DNA of 64,000 bases from Telopea speciosissima (lineage: Eukaryota; Streptophyta; Magnoliopsida; Proteales; Proteaceae): NCBI RefSeq assembly GCF_018873765.1, contig NC_057919.1:66024984-66088983 (forward strand), in the 5' to 3' direction. Below the pieces are notes generated by a model. It did no database searches. It was given only the letters and a program-made list of their open reading frames with translations, and was not told the DNA's origin. The translations under genes and the position numbers were made by a program. Each line of letters opens with the position of its first letter. Within the stretch, counting starts at the first letter, position 1. This document shows positions 21,065 through 31,485 of this stretch, piece by piece.

Positions 21065-22605
21065 TTGGTCCCTAATAAGTTTAATTGTTTTAATGATTCT
21101 TATATGATAAGACCGATCGAAACCAACCGAAAAAACCCGGACCGAATCAAACAGATTCTTATCGAATTTGTTTTGGACTGGGGTATGAATGGACCGGTTG
21201 AAAATTGCATCGTATTGAATCGACCGATATCTAAACCGGAAACCTAACCGAATGAAACCGATAAAAAATATTGTGTATACGGTTATGAATATGTGATTTT
21301 TTTTTTTGGGTAGAGAATAGGTGAATTGATTTTCCATTGATTTCAATATTAATGAGAAAATTTCTAGTTATATGGGAAATTGTTATAAATCAATGAGAAT
21401 GAGGTTATGGGTAGGGAAATTGATTTGTGTTTCCATTGATCTCCTTGTTCACTATACAAAATTAGTTGGAGATATAGTCAAATGAATGATTTGATAGTAG
21501 GGGAATTTTACGATTTCAATTAATATTAGCTATCTTTCCTTTACAATTAATGATAAATAATTATATAATTTGTAACAATGATTTCACTACAAACTTTATT
21601 TATCCATTGAATTCAATAATAGTAACTTCCTTTTACTATTTATTCATCTTTGTTCGGAATTCGGATTACAACATGAACATATCAAATCAGTTTTCCTATT
21701 CATGGTTGTTTATTTGTTTGATTTGGGGATGATGAATTAAAATGTGTTCGGCGAATCTTTCCTCAGTATAAGTTATGAATGTAAGATTTCATTGTGGTTC
21801 AAATCCAAAAACAAATCGATCTAAACTGGTAATTGATACACTTAATGCACTTGCTTGTGTAATGACTGACAACTTCTCATGTATTTTCCTGAGAAAGATA
21901 CATGAAGGCTTATTCTCAAGAAACACTACATTTGTAATTGAAACTTCTTGCATAATTATATCTTAATGTTTTCAATGTAAAACTTACTTGATTTAGTAAG
22001 TGACATCGATCTTAATCTAATGCCTATTTGCCAAGTCTTAATTAAAAGCTTCTTAGCTACCAAGGTTCCTTAGTCATTAATTAATATATATGGATTTATT
22101 TAATTGGATGACACAATATAATATTACTTAACTCAAGGGTTTCAATTAAAATTGAAAATAAAAAACCGAAATCGAAACTAGCTGTTTATGATCTAATCCA
22201 ACCGAAAACAATTTGTTCCATTTTTTGGTTTATAAAACTGAAAACTTTTCTCGGTTTGATTTCATGATTGAAACCATCAAATTGAACTGAATAGATTAAA
22301 TCATATTCTTTTTTTAATGTTTTAATCAATATAGATTATAAATTTTATTCTTTTTATTAAATTTTTGGAAAAATTTAGTAGATTAAGATCCTAACAATAA
22401 AGGGGTTTGTTTGTTTGGATGAAGATGTAAAAAATTGTTTGAAACACTTAAAATAGGACCCAAAGTGAATAGTGAACCGAATAAAAATCAAACCAAATCA
22501 ATTTGTTTTTTATTTGTAAAATAGGCTCTTACTCAGTTTTGGTTCAAATTAATTATATCTTAAATCAAACCAAACCCAAAAACCAAAATCAGATTGACAC
22601 CCTTA
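21065..22605. mobile_element. hAT-like remnant and AT-rich sequence, paralog of 4150-6270
   Basis: CCGAA-rich ends with GACACCC near 22596. The body matches 4150-4900 and 5760-6260 in order. An extra block at 21830-22130 is not present in the first unit and is not recognised. No gene. Confidence 0.45.
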
Positions 22606-22639
22606 AATTAGCTATACTTGCGAAGTTATACTTCAGTTG

Positions 22640-22850
22640 TCTACTATTGGACTCGGCTCCTATCCAGCACCCTACCTGGGCTGCATATGCAACACCAGAC
22701 ACAGTGAGGTGTGAAAAGATCGCTTCACCCTTGCCCAAGTGCCTTCCCCAAGCAAGGGTGAGGCGATCTTTTCACGCCTCACCAAGTCCGACACTGCACA
22801 TACAACCCGAGCAGGATGCTGAACAAAATCCTTTTGGGTCTACCAGTGGG
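22640..22850. mobile_element. Palindromic MITE-like hairpin
   Basis: Arms about 22676-22746 and 22752-22820 pair (AGCACCCTACCTGGG with GAGCAGGATGCT; GTGAAAAGATCGC with GCGATCTTTTCACG). The first unit lacks it at the corresponding site near 6318 (TTGTCTACCAGTGGG), so it inserted after that duplication. Confidence 0.65.
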
Positions 22851-23011
22851 GGAAGCCAGCCTAGGCCCTAGGCCAAAGAAAGTTGGCCCAGTCAAGTAGT
22901 CAACCCTTTAACTTTAAGCTTTTAAAATTTGGTGGGAGAGAAAAGAAGACACTGGAAGCCGCGACTCCCTTACCAGTTACCATATCAAATGTCTTGTACG
23001 GGAAACTTTTA

Positions 23012-23075
23012 TAGTTTCAACTTTCAGTGTAGTAATCTTATTAAGTTCCAACTTCAAAATCCTTATAAATAGTTT
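23012..23075 (+). promoter_or_regulatory. Probable core promoter of WEX3
   Basis: TATAAAT at 23064-23070, about 150 bp upstream of the start codon, within the block conserved upstream of all three WEX genes. Confidence 0.6.
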
Positions 23076-23217
23076 CAATCCTTTTCTTCAATGCTTCCAC
23101 GGTTACTTACTTGGACAAAGAAAAATATATTTCTCTGGCTTTCTGTGTCTTCCAAATCCTGCTTTTTGCCTTTCTTTCTTCTTCTTCTTCTTGTTGAACC
23201 CTAGTTTTGATTCGAAA

Positions 23218-23847
23218 ATGAACGAAGACAACATCTCCATCTACGCCCACTGCAATGCGGATGGCCATCTCCGTCAAATCTTCACTGTTAACGTATTTGG
23301 AAAGAGGGTATACACTACCGTCACTTGCAGATCCTCTGTTGTGAGGAAGTGGATTTACAAAATTCGCTTCCAACATCGCTTGAAAAGGCACCGACTCGTG
23401 GTAGGTCTTGGTGTTCAATGGCGTCCAAATCTGTCTTACAGAGTTGCAGCAACTCTGCAATTATGTGTTGGTCGCCAGTGCCTCGTCTTCCAAATCATAA
23501 ACGCAAATAACATTCCTCGAATTCTGAGGCGATTCCTCTCCGATCATCTTACTACTTTTGTTGGGGTCAGGAATTATGTTGATTCTGGTATGCTGAGTAA
23601 AGATTTCAACCTGTATGTGAATCGTATTGTGGAACTTGGTTCGATGGCCAACATTAGGGGTGCTTCGATGGAGACGATGGCGAGCGACATCCTTGGTTTT
23701 CATGAAATCAAGAAGCCTGAGTTTATTGGTAGGAGCCGCTGGGACGATCGGAGGCTTACAGACCATCAGGTGCAGTATGCGTGCGTGGACTCCAATCTTT
23801 CTTTTGAAATTGGAAAGAAACTGAAAGCTTGGAACTACCGTCCTTGA
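23218..23847 (+). CDS. WEX3, WRN-exonuclease-like protein, predicted catalytically inactive
   Basis: A single-exon gene of 209 residues, start MNEDNISIYA, end KLKAWNYRP. Motif I is VVGLGVQW with G65-x-Q67 in place of D-x-E. Motif II FVGVRNYVD keeps D122, motif III QVQYACVD keeps Y187 and D191. It is very close to WEX2 (long stretches identical, e.g. AATLQLCVGRQCLVFQI) and more distant from WEX1, so WEX2/WEX3 is the younger duplication. It has a better TATA box than WEX2 and no disabling changes, so it is the best candidate for an expressed copy. The family acts on nucleic acids in the nucleus when active; with two metal ligands missing, exonuclease activity is doubtful. Confidence 0.88.
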   Translation: MNEDNISIYAHCNADGHLRQIFTVNVFGKRVYTTVTCRSSVVRKWIYKIRFQHRLKRHRLVVGLGVQWRPNLSYRVAATLQLCVGRQCLVFQIINANNIPRILRRFLSDHLTTFVGVRNYVDSGMLSKDFNLYVNRIVELGSMANIRGASMETMASDILGFHEIKKPEFIGRSRWDDRRLTDHQVQYACVDSNLSFEIGKKLKAWNYRP

Positions 23848-24265
23848 ACTATTTCCTTAATTACTACTACTGCAACTGCAAGCTAGATATTGCTTTTTTG
23901 GGGGTTCTCTTTTTTGGATTCTTGATGGGATGACCAAGAGGGATTCTGAATCTGGATCTTAAACTCTTACAGAGGATTCTTGGTTTCTTTGGTCTTTTTT
24001 GTTTTTTGAATGACTGTTAAAGGATTCGGAATGATGAAAGAATATAGACTATAGTTGAAATCTGTAATTTGAATCATATACATAGAATGTCCAGTTTTAC
24101 CTGTACAGATTTTCTGAGTTTTCAGTTTCTATTGCAGAAAGTTTATCTTGATTTGATGATTGAAGATGGATAATTAATTAATCTATCTCCACTGTCATAT
24201 CCAAGAACTTGATTCACCATGAGCTAAACTCATTGGAACAAAACCTCAGTAATCTATATTGTTCG
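23848..24265 (+). other. 3' flank of WEX3
   Basis: It corresponds to 1604-2000 and 19145-19520. Probable 3'UTR plus flank; no gene. Confidence 0.6.
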
Positions 24266-24703
24266 TTGGACTGAAATTTGTTTGATGGTCTGAAGAATCA
24301 TGAAGACAGAGGATTCTCAAACTGATTATTTGGAAACCGTGTTCGATCTATTTGAATCGAGGATCTTTTGAGAATTGGCCTTGCTTGCTTGGACTTTTAC
24401 AGATTTATTTGATATTTGTTTAATGTGTTAAATGATTTGGAGAGGACTAATGGTTTCATTGGTGAAGGCCGGCATTGTCACTCATTCTTGGGTCATTTAG
24501 TTTCTCATCCATATGTCCACCAGTATAACAGTCTCCCCCCCCCCCCCCTTCCCCCCTCTTGCCCTTGTGATTCCTATCTCATCTATTCAAATTCAGCTTT
24601 ATCTCACAAGCCAAAAAGGCCATGGATATTGATTGCTATGCTCTGAATGCTAGTAGAAAGCTTATTCTTGTTACCATTGAATTTCTCTTTCCTAGACCTA
24701 TTT

Positions 24704-24858
24704 TTGGAATTGGGGGCCTTATATATATATTTTGTATAGAGAGGGGGGGGGGGGGGGGGAGAGGTACCAGCCAGGAGACTCGAACTCGAGACCTCGTGGT
24801 GAGCATGGGCATGAAGCGCACCATGGCTCACCAATTGAGCTAGGCAGTTAGTTGTTGG
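24704..24858 (-). mobile_element. tRNA-derived SINE
   Basis: On the minus strand it begins CTGCCTAGCTCAATTGGTGAG (A-box-like) and has GAGTTCGAGTCTCC (B-box-like) about 45 bases on, then a C-rich body, a TATATATA tract and a CCAAAAA end. Flanking direct repeats TTCCTAGACCTATTT and TTCCCTAGACCTGTTT are target duplications. The homologous position is empty in modules at 28497 and 42220. It is a retroposon transcribed by RNA polymerase III, not a functional tRNA gene. Confidence 0.85.
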
Positions 24859-25067
24859 TTCCCTAGACCTGTTTGAGTTGGTGAGGCCTTTGCTTTTTCT
24901 TCAGTTACCCTTCATTCAAACTGTAAGGTTCTAATCCAGTGTATATTTTATGTTTCTTTCCAACTTCACTGTCATAGATATCCACCATAGTTGTTGACAT
25001 TTAGTTATTGCAGACTTGTTTTGAACACTGCTCTTTTATACATATAAGCAATAGGAAGTAGTTTTCT

Positions 25068-25210
25068 GTTGGGAAGTGTGGCCTATGCCAACACTCCCAT
25101 GTGTCTATCTCTCTCTTCCTCAAAACAAGGGGACAAAGATGTCTTTTCATATGGAGAAGAGGGAGATAGAATAATAGACTGATGGGAGTGCCCGGACAAA
25201 GTTCTTCTTC
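25068..25210. mobile_element. Palindromic MITE-like hairpin
   Basis: CACTCCCATGTGTCTATCTC at left pairs with the GAGATAG...GGGAGTG segment at right; ends GGAAGTAG and CTTCTTCCC. Paralogs at 35055-35190, 49695-49815 and 54065-54215 occupy the same site. Modules at 28890 and 42565 lack it. Confidence 0.6.
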
Positions 25211-25570
25211 CCATTTAAGAATGACATTCCCCATGTCATTTCTAAATGGACAGTTTCTTACCCACCAACATTAGGGTCTTTGGGGGTACTCCTTTCCAGA
25301 GGCGATTCTAAAGCTTGTATACATGCATTTGCCCTTTGTGGCCTAATAATAATAGCAACCCCTTCAATGGGGGTGTTTGTACCCAAAAAAAAAATGTTTC
25401 TGTAGTATTAAGTTGCCCAATCCCTCCACTCTAATAGTTTTGGTATAGAATTATTTTAAAATTTATTGGCCATTTAAGGTGTTTGCCGCCATATATTGAA
25501 TTTTTCTCATCATCTCAGGCATTTAAGTATTTAAAGTATTGAAGATTGATCTATCCATTCTAATCATTGA

Positions 25571-26468
25571 ATAAATAATATGGTAACCAAGTATTGATCC
25601 GGATCCGGACCGAATACCCGATTTCAATCTAGATCAAATTTAATATGGTTAAGTCATGGATCTGAAAATGGATCTATAATCCGGATCCGGATCTATCCAC
25701 CTATCTGGCGGATCTATCTGGATCTGGATAGAATATCCGTATTAAAAATTAACATAAAATCCTAATATTTTATTAGGTTTAAAAGACTCTAGTTGACACC
25801 TTGACGGTTACGTGATTAACTTAACCCTTCAATTCACACTTCTTCTTCTTTAGTCTTTACCGTTTCATCTTCCCCTTCTTCCTCTTTAGTCTTTATTGTT
25901 CCAATTTGATTAATATTCTTTTTCAATTAAAATATTCTATCAATATATCTTTTACTCGATATATTTTGATCTCAAACTTTTGCTTTGCTTTGTCTCGTGA
26001 ATATCATAACCGAACAAGAACTGAATGGCATAACCGAATTTAAATTGGATATTGTAACTGGATGTAATAGCCCGATAAGATCCAAATACAAGAACCAGAT
26101 TGTGATCAGATCCGAACCGAAATCGTTCAGGAAAGGTTCTGGTTTTCAATTCTAGAACCGCTTCGGGATTTGGTACAGATCTGGATCCCATTGCCACTAC
26201 TTGGACCTGAATTGGATCTGGACAGAATACTCGGTTTCATATCCAATTAACATCCTTACATGTGTCGAGCAAAAGATGTACGATAACCTATGATTTCGGT
26301 TTTGTTGACGATTTGAGTAAACAATTCTGGTCCCAATTAGGAACGAACTTATTTGTAAAATCCAATAAAATAACCTGATGCAATTGGGCTTGAACCACAG
26401 CATCTAGGCCCAAATTATGATTGAAAAATAAAAAACACTTTAAAATAAGTTACATGGTGCAAATCCAG
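25571..26468. other. GGATCCGG-rich degenerate repeat and AT-rich sequence
   Basis: Two tracts rich in GGATCCGGATCTAT and related words (25590-25740, 26090-26240) flank an AT-rich core. It is probably a nonautonomous DNA transposon with decayed ends. No gene. Confidence 0.4.
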
Positions 26469-26651
26469 GATCCAGATCCTCTACTACCGAGCTGCCCGGT
26501 AGGATCGTGCTGCCCAGACACGATGAGACGCAATGATCGCCTTACCCCCACTAGGGCAAGGCGCTCGGGTAGGGGTGAAGCGGTCATTGCGTGCCTCGCC
26601 ATGTCTGGGCTGCACGATCCTGCCAAGCAGCTTGGCAGTAGAGGATCCAAA
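26469..26651. mobile_element. Palindromic MITE-like hairpin
   Basis: GGATCCAGATCCTCTACTAC at left, GGCAGTAGAGGATCC at right, with further pairing inward (GGATCGTGCTGCCCAGACA with TGTCTGGGCTGCACGATCC). The homologous sites at 32740 and 58195 lack it. Confidence 0.65.
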
Positions 26652-26659
26652 TTGTAAAT

Positions 26660-27360
26660 AGAATGCCAGGACTAGTTGATTTTTCAACCGGTATATCACG
26701 TATATTGGTTCGGTAGTGTATCGGTTCAAAATCAACAATTTAAACGATTTCACTTTTTAAAATAAAAAACAAACCGTTTAATTTGGTTTCTTTTTTTTCT
26801 TTTGGGTAAATGAACCAATTAGTAAACGATTATTGAATACGGTTCAATTCGATTTCAGTAAACGATTTTAGTTTATAATTCTCACTGTTAAAATTGATGG
26901 CAATGGTTAAGGGATTCCTCTTTCACTAAAACTTGATTGGATACCTTCGTCGATGTTTTACACTGTTAATTCTATTAGAATTTCTAAGAGCTCAACTTGA
27001 ATATCGTGTACCGATACCGAAACCATACCACTTATACAATACCATACCAAATAAATTCAATATGATATCGATATGAGATACTTGTACCGAGTTGATATTC
27101 GATACGATATCAATATGGACAAAACAATAAAAATGAACCACACAATACCGAATACCTATACCGATCTGTACTGAATAGATACGATACGATATGTATATGT
27201 ATAGTGTACCAGCCGTACCAATACCGTACCGATTGACACCTAATAACATGTGGATAGTGGCGTGGAAAGGATAGGTACAGGTGACAACATTTGGTCGCCG
27301 TAGGATTTTGATTGCTGATGGTGTAATTTCATACGTGGCATGGCATGATAGTGGACCCAA
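26660..27360 (+). repeat. Upstream module of hairpin unit A
   Basis: It contains a poly-AAACC block, a TTAAAATTGATGGCA block and a tract rich in ACCGATACCG. The same order occurs at 32760-33360, 40385-40870 and 58220-58740, and partly at 48040-48300. It is part of the tandem unit and non-coding as far as I can see. Confidence 0.65.
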
Positions 27361-27660
27361 TCACCCCGAATCTAGCAGCAAATCTTGTCTGTTTTTTATT
27401 GGTTAATTTGGTAAATTGATTGATATGTTGGTTAAAGAGAAGAGAAAGAGAGTTAGTTAGAAATTGCCCAAAACACTGAATAGACAGCTACCCACTCCTA
27501 CAATTCCTCCTGTAGATCGAAATGGATTATTTATTGAAACCCCTCATCTCTTTCATTCTCTATGTAATGTAAAGACACTCCCTCCGGCCTCCTCGATCCC
27601 TACTCTCACTCTCTGTCTCTCTCTCAATCGATCGATTCCTCTTGCTGCTGCTTACCTTAC

Positions 27661-27837
27661 TCGAAGATCGACATGTTAATGGCTTCTCGATCCAGCAATT
27701 GTAATTCTTGATCGATATGATGCTGCACTTGCATAATTTTGTTGCTGTTGTTGTTGTTTATTGATTGTTATAAACAATCAATAAACAGCAACAACAACAA
27801 CAAGATCATGCAATACTAGTGTAGCAGAGATCTTCGA
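27661..27837 (+). ncRNA. Hairpin A, candidate MIRNA-like foldback
   Basis: Two 41-base arms (27729-27769 and 27773-27813) separated by a 3-base loop. On the plus-strand RNA I count 37 Watson-Crick pairs, 2 G-U pairs and 2 mismatches (arm positions 7 and 17). An outer 9-bp stem TCGAAGATC/GATCTTCGA (27661-27669, 27829-27837) closes the structure. The arm begins TTGCATAATTTTGTTGCTG, which starts with U as many plant miRNAs do. It sits in a module found five times. A short frame (MASRSSNCNS) lies just upstream and a possible 75-90-base intron (ACAG|GTTAAC ... TTTTCAG) downstream. No known miRNA was recognised; MITE origin is the main alternative. Confidence 0.45.
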
Positions 27838-27844
27838 AAAAGAA

Positions 27845-27845
27845 G

Positions 27846-27903
<58 letters not shown>
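27845..27903. repeat. (ACT)n microsatellite
   Basis: About 19 repeats directly after hairpin A. The paralogous positions hold about 12 repeats in unit C (41485-41515) and only 3-4 in units B and D, so it expanded within the array. Confidence 0.9.
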
Positions 27904-28199
27904 TGTTGATTCAATGCTTACACTACCAGTACGTACGTACAGGTTAACGATGAAAACTATTAATATTTTATCTTTTTAATTGTTTTTTGCTTTTCAGTTA
28001 AATATGTTTGATAGATTTTAATCATAAATTAAACATTGTTCCTCTTAATTTTCTGTGCAATTTTCTCTTATTCTTCAAATGAAACAGCGATGGTTCGGGC
28101 TAGGATTGACAGTTCTGGGAATTATCTTCTTGATTAGATACTCTTCTTGTCAGGGTTGACTGAAGTCCACCATGCAGTTCTTGATGATGAAACGCAGAT

Positions 28200-29410
28200 C
28201 GAAGAAATTTGTTTGATGGTCTGAAGAATCATGAAGAAGATAGAGGAGGATTGTCAAACTGATTATTTGAGAATTGGGCTTGCTTGGACTTTTACAGTTT
28301 TATTTGAATCTATATTGTTAAATAAATGTGTAAAATGATTTGGAGAGGACTAATGGTTTCATTGGTGAAGGCCGGCATTGTCACTCATTCTTGGTATCAG
28401 ATTCAGCTATATCTCACAAGCCAAAGGCCATGGATATTGATTGTTATGCTCTGGATGCTAGTACAAAGCTTATTCTTGTTACCATTGACCATCTCTTCCC
28501 TACCTCTCTTTTAGTTGGTGAGGCCTTTGCTCTTTAAGACTTGATCTTCAGTCAGCAGTAAAGGCTGTTCTGAGCTGTGTTACCCTTCATTCAAGCTGTA
28601 AAGTTCTAATCCAGTGTATATTTAATGTTTCTTCCCAACTGCTGTCGTACATATCCACCCTAGTTGTTGACATTCACTTAATACAGACTTGTTTTACTTG
28701 TTTTGAGAACTGTTCTTTTATACATGGGGACGATGTTCTCTGTGTCGCAGCGCAAGCTGCACCCAGACACATGGGAATGGTATTTCTACCATTCAAGGAG
28801 GCAGAGCAGTCATTTTGCCCACCCCCAATGTGTCAGGACATAGCCTGTGCCCCCGACACAGAAAACATTTAATTGGCCTTTATATATATATAAGCAAATT
28901 TGAGAATGACGTTCCCCACGTCATTTCTAAATGGGTAGTTCCTTACCCCCCACATTAAGGTGTTTGGGGGTCTCTTAATTACCGGAAGATATTCTAGAGC
29001 TTGTATACATTGTTTTTTACCTTTGTGGCCTAATAATATCACCCCCTTCAATAGGGGTATTTGTACTCAACAACAAAAAAAAAAAAAAAGTTTATATAGG
29101 ATTAAGTTGCCCAATCACACCACTCAAATAGTTTTGGTATAGAATTATTTTAAATTTTATTGATCATTTAACGTATTCCCTGACATAGGTTGAATTTTTC
29201 TCATCATCTCAGGCATTTAAGTATTTAAAGTATTGAAGATGGATCTATCCATTCTAACCAGAATAAATAAGAAAGTAAGAAACCACGTAGATTGGCCATC
29301 TATCAAATTCTGAACTTGGACTCAATTATGTGGTTTCTAGTTTTGTGATGAAGCCTTTTAGAGTACCCCCCCCAAAACAAAAAAAAAAAACCCCCGCAAA
29401 ATTATGTGAT
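28200..29410 (+). repeat. 3-prime module, copy 1 of the hairpin array
   Basis: The same block order as 24266-25570 but without the SINE. It carries a MITE at 28726-28878. A short open frame at 28340-28537 overlaps the CCATGG block; not recognised. Confidence 0.8.
28726..28878. mobile_element. Palindromic MULE-type MITE
   Basis: Flanked by TTTATACAT (28717-28725) and TTTATATAT (28879-28887). The core has GTTCTCTGTGTCGCAGC at left and CCGACACAGAAAAC at right. It is the same insertion as 42408-42550. Confidence 0.7.
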
Positions 29411-29599
29411 TTGTTGAATATATAATTTTTTTTTTCAACCATTCAACTGCTGACTAAAATTAGCTTAACAAGACGTAGACAAGAGAACCAAACCCTCTCC
29501 CTTTTCATTTATACAGTGGAGAACTCTGGTCTTTCTATTTTTTTGTTTTGGGTAGAAGTAACTTTGGTCCTTTCACCCCTAGAGAGAAGTCCAATGTCA

Positions 29600-30030
29600 C
29601 AAATACGTACAATTAGGGGTATCAAACGGTCAGTTTGGCTCGGTTTCGATCGGGTTTAAAATGGTTTCGGTATGGAAATGAGTGAGACCACAATTAAACT
29701 GTTAAGGAACTTCAGTTGTCAAGTCGGTTTCGATCCGGTACGATTTTGGTTTTTCAATATCGTGTTAATACTGGTTTACATTGGTTTGTTTTCAGGCTTG
29801 AACCACAATGTAATCTTACATTCATAACCTATGGTATGGAAAGATTCGGCAAAAATACTTTAAATCATCTTCTCCGAATCAGACAAGTAAACAACCAAGA
29901 ATATAGAAATTTAATTGTGTTCATGTTGTAATCGGAATAAAGAGGGATAAATTGTAAGGGGAAGAAGATAACTAATATTGAAATCAATAAATAAATAAAT
30001 AGAGTTTGTAGCGAAATCATTGTTTATAGC
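29600..30030. mobile_element. Truncated hAT-like element, CCGAA type
   Basis: The left terminus TAGGGGTATCAAACGG is followed by GGTTTGGCTCGGTTTCGATC. Paralogs at 37385-37760 and 55810-56215 share it. All three stop at the same GAGTTTGTAGCGAAAT position, whereas the copy at 44673-45497 continues to a right end, so the truncated form was what spread. Confidence 0.5.
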
Positions 30031-30168
30031 GAAAACTATGTACCCCTCCCCTATACTTTGCCCTAATTACATGTTCCTCCCCTTGGTTTTCCCACCTTTC
30101 ATTTTGACCCCTTATGGCTGACTGTGTTAGCGTGCTGTTAGTTAATGGTTTGGAAAGACAATATTACT

Positions 30169-30831
30169 TGTTGGAATTTTTTCAATAATTGTGTGAACAG
30201 TTTTGGGTCATTCTTTGGTTCAATGTTGGCCTGATTTTTTGGTGATTTTAGATCATTCTTTGGTTCAATGTTGGCTTGGTTTTTTGGCTAAGGAACATGT
30301 ATCTTCAAAGATACATATCCAAGTGACATGTATCTTCAAAGCGACGTATCCATTTAGTATAAGTGCATTCATAGCACTTGGATTTGAATCTTTTAAATCT
30401 AATCCATTGAACCAAGAGACACACCTATACCATGGGGTATCTTCAAGAAACACTTACATATAAGTGCTTGGATTAGAATCTTTTAATCCTATCCACTCAT
30501 GTCAATGGACACACCCATTTCATGAGGTGTCTTGAAGGGATACATCCACCACTATAAATAGAGGTGAAATGGACAGCCCAGATCATTCAATTTTTATGGT
30601 ACGATTTCAGTCAGTCAGGCATTATCAAATTCTTGATTCTTTGATAGTTTCAAGTGATGACTGCCTCTGCAAATCAGTAATTAGTCCAGTCTGTTTTATC
30701 TTAGGAGGCAGATTTGCTGCAACCCAGTGCAGTAGTAAGGGTGCAAATACTGTCTTAAGGACAGAACGTTCTTGTTCGACTCAGGCTATCTCTTTGTCCT
30801 CTTCTTTTGATATCAGTGTTTTTTTCTAACA
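30169..30831 (+). mobile_element. Solo LTR, probably Copia
   Basis: TGTTGGAATT start, TTTCTAACA end (imperfect inverted ends). It is flanked by TTACT (30164-30168) and TTACC (30832-30836). The paralogous loci near 38290 and 56355 are empty with a single TTACC-like site. TATAAATA at 30553-30560 is the probable LTR promoter. There is no internal domain, so it arose by LTR-LTR recombination. The Copia assignment rests on the TGTTGG terminus only. Confidence 0.8.
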
Positions 30832-30836
30832 TTACC

Positions 30837-31195
30837 CTTGTTCTAAAACACCACAAGTAGAATTACAATGATACCCTTTTCATCATCTTCAACCTTAAAA
30901 CACCCATTTCTTTCCTCCTCCACCGCCACCACCACCATTGCCGCTGCCTCCTCCTCCTCCTTGGACTCTTATTCCTTAAATCTTTAAATTCACGCACTGC
31001 AAAGACTGAACAGTAGATGGGTTCATCATCTTAGCTTCCATTACCGCGTGAAGAGCGCAACAGAAGGTGTTGATTTTAATCTTCCAGTGCTGCTGCTCTG
31101 CTTGAACACGCTGGAGTGACAGGGTAACTGTACTCCCATGTGATGTGTGTGAGTGAGGTTTTAGGTTGAATGGTTGGTGGGCATGTTGCTTGGCT
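30837..31195. other. Gene-free repeat segment shared by three units
   Basis: It matches 38290-38660 and 56360-56720. It contains CCACCACC/CTCCTCCT low-complexity sequence. The blocks at 38154 and 56218 begin with an AGGGAAAATTAC terminus of Mutator-like type, but I see no matching other end. Confidence 0.45.
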
Positions 31196-31485
31196 TTGCT
31201 AGTATTCTAGAAAGTCCGTTAAGCTAGGGATCCAGCGGTCCTCCCAAATATTCACCTTAGTACCCGATCCAATCTTCCAGTATAAACCAAGTTCAATCAC
31301 TGACCTGCCTTCAATGATGCTTCTCCACCCCCATGAGGGGCTGTGGCCGAGACGAGCTTCCATAAAAGTAACCTTTGGAAAATAATATCCTTCATGAGAA
31401 GTGCCCAAGCTGAGTCCGGCTTTGGGAATAAACGCCATGCTGTTTTCGCCAGAAGGGCTTTGTTGTGAAGTGAAGAGTCCCTGAT
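31196..31485 (-). mobile_element. LINE reverse-transcriptase C-terminal fragment, unit 1
   Basis: Minus-strand frames read NKALLAKTAWRLFPKPDSAW and then RLGHSPSWGWRSIIEGRSVI and KVNIWEDRWIP, typical of the region after the RT domain of plant L1-like LINEs. The two parts are in different frames, so a small indel is present. It is a dead fragment, shared with 38666-38939 and 56725-57002. Confidence 0.75.

Larger units (their letters stand above)
24266..25570 (+). repeat. 3-prime module, copy W3
   Basis: It starts at a TTTGTTTGATGGTCTGAAGA block that is also the first block of the modules in the hairpin array. This copy is therefore the clearest bridge between the WEX array and the hairpin array. 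It contains a SINE (24704-24858) and a palindromic MITE (25068-25210). Confidence 0.8.

Noticed and set aside
24760..24850. tRNA gene on the minus strand (also near 34800, 53640, 53850)
   Set aside because: A- and B-box-like motifs are present but no cloverleaf or CCA-compatible acceptor stem; TSDs and a poly-A-like tail identify SINEs.
27700..27728. MIR172-like sequence (TTCTTGATCGATATGATGCTGCAC; nearer match in unit E at about 59260-59281)
   Set aside because: It resembles miR172 but with an internal insertion of 2-6 bases in every copy, lies outside the strong stem and is lost in unit B. Probably coincidence; worth a small-RNA check only.
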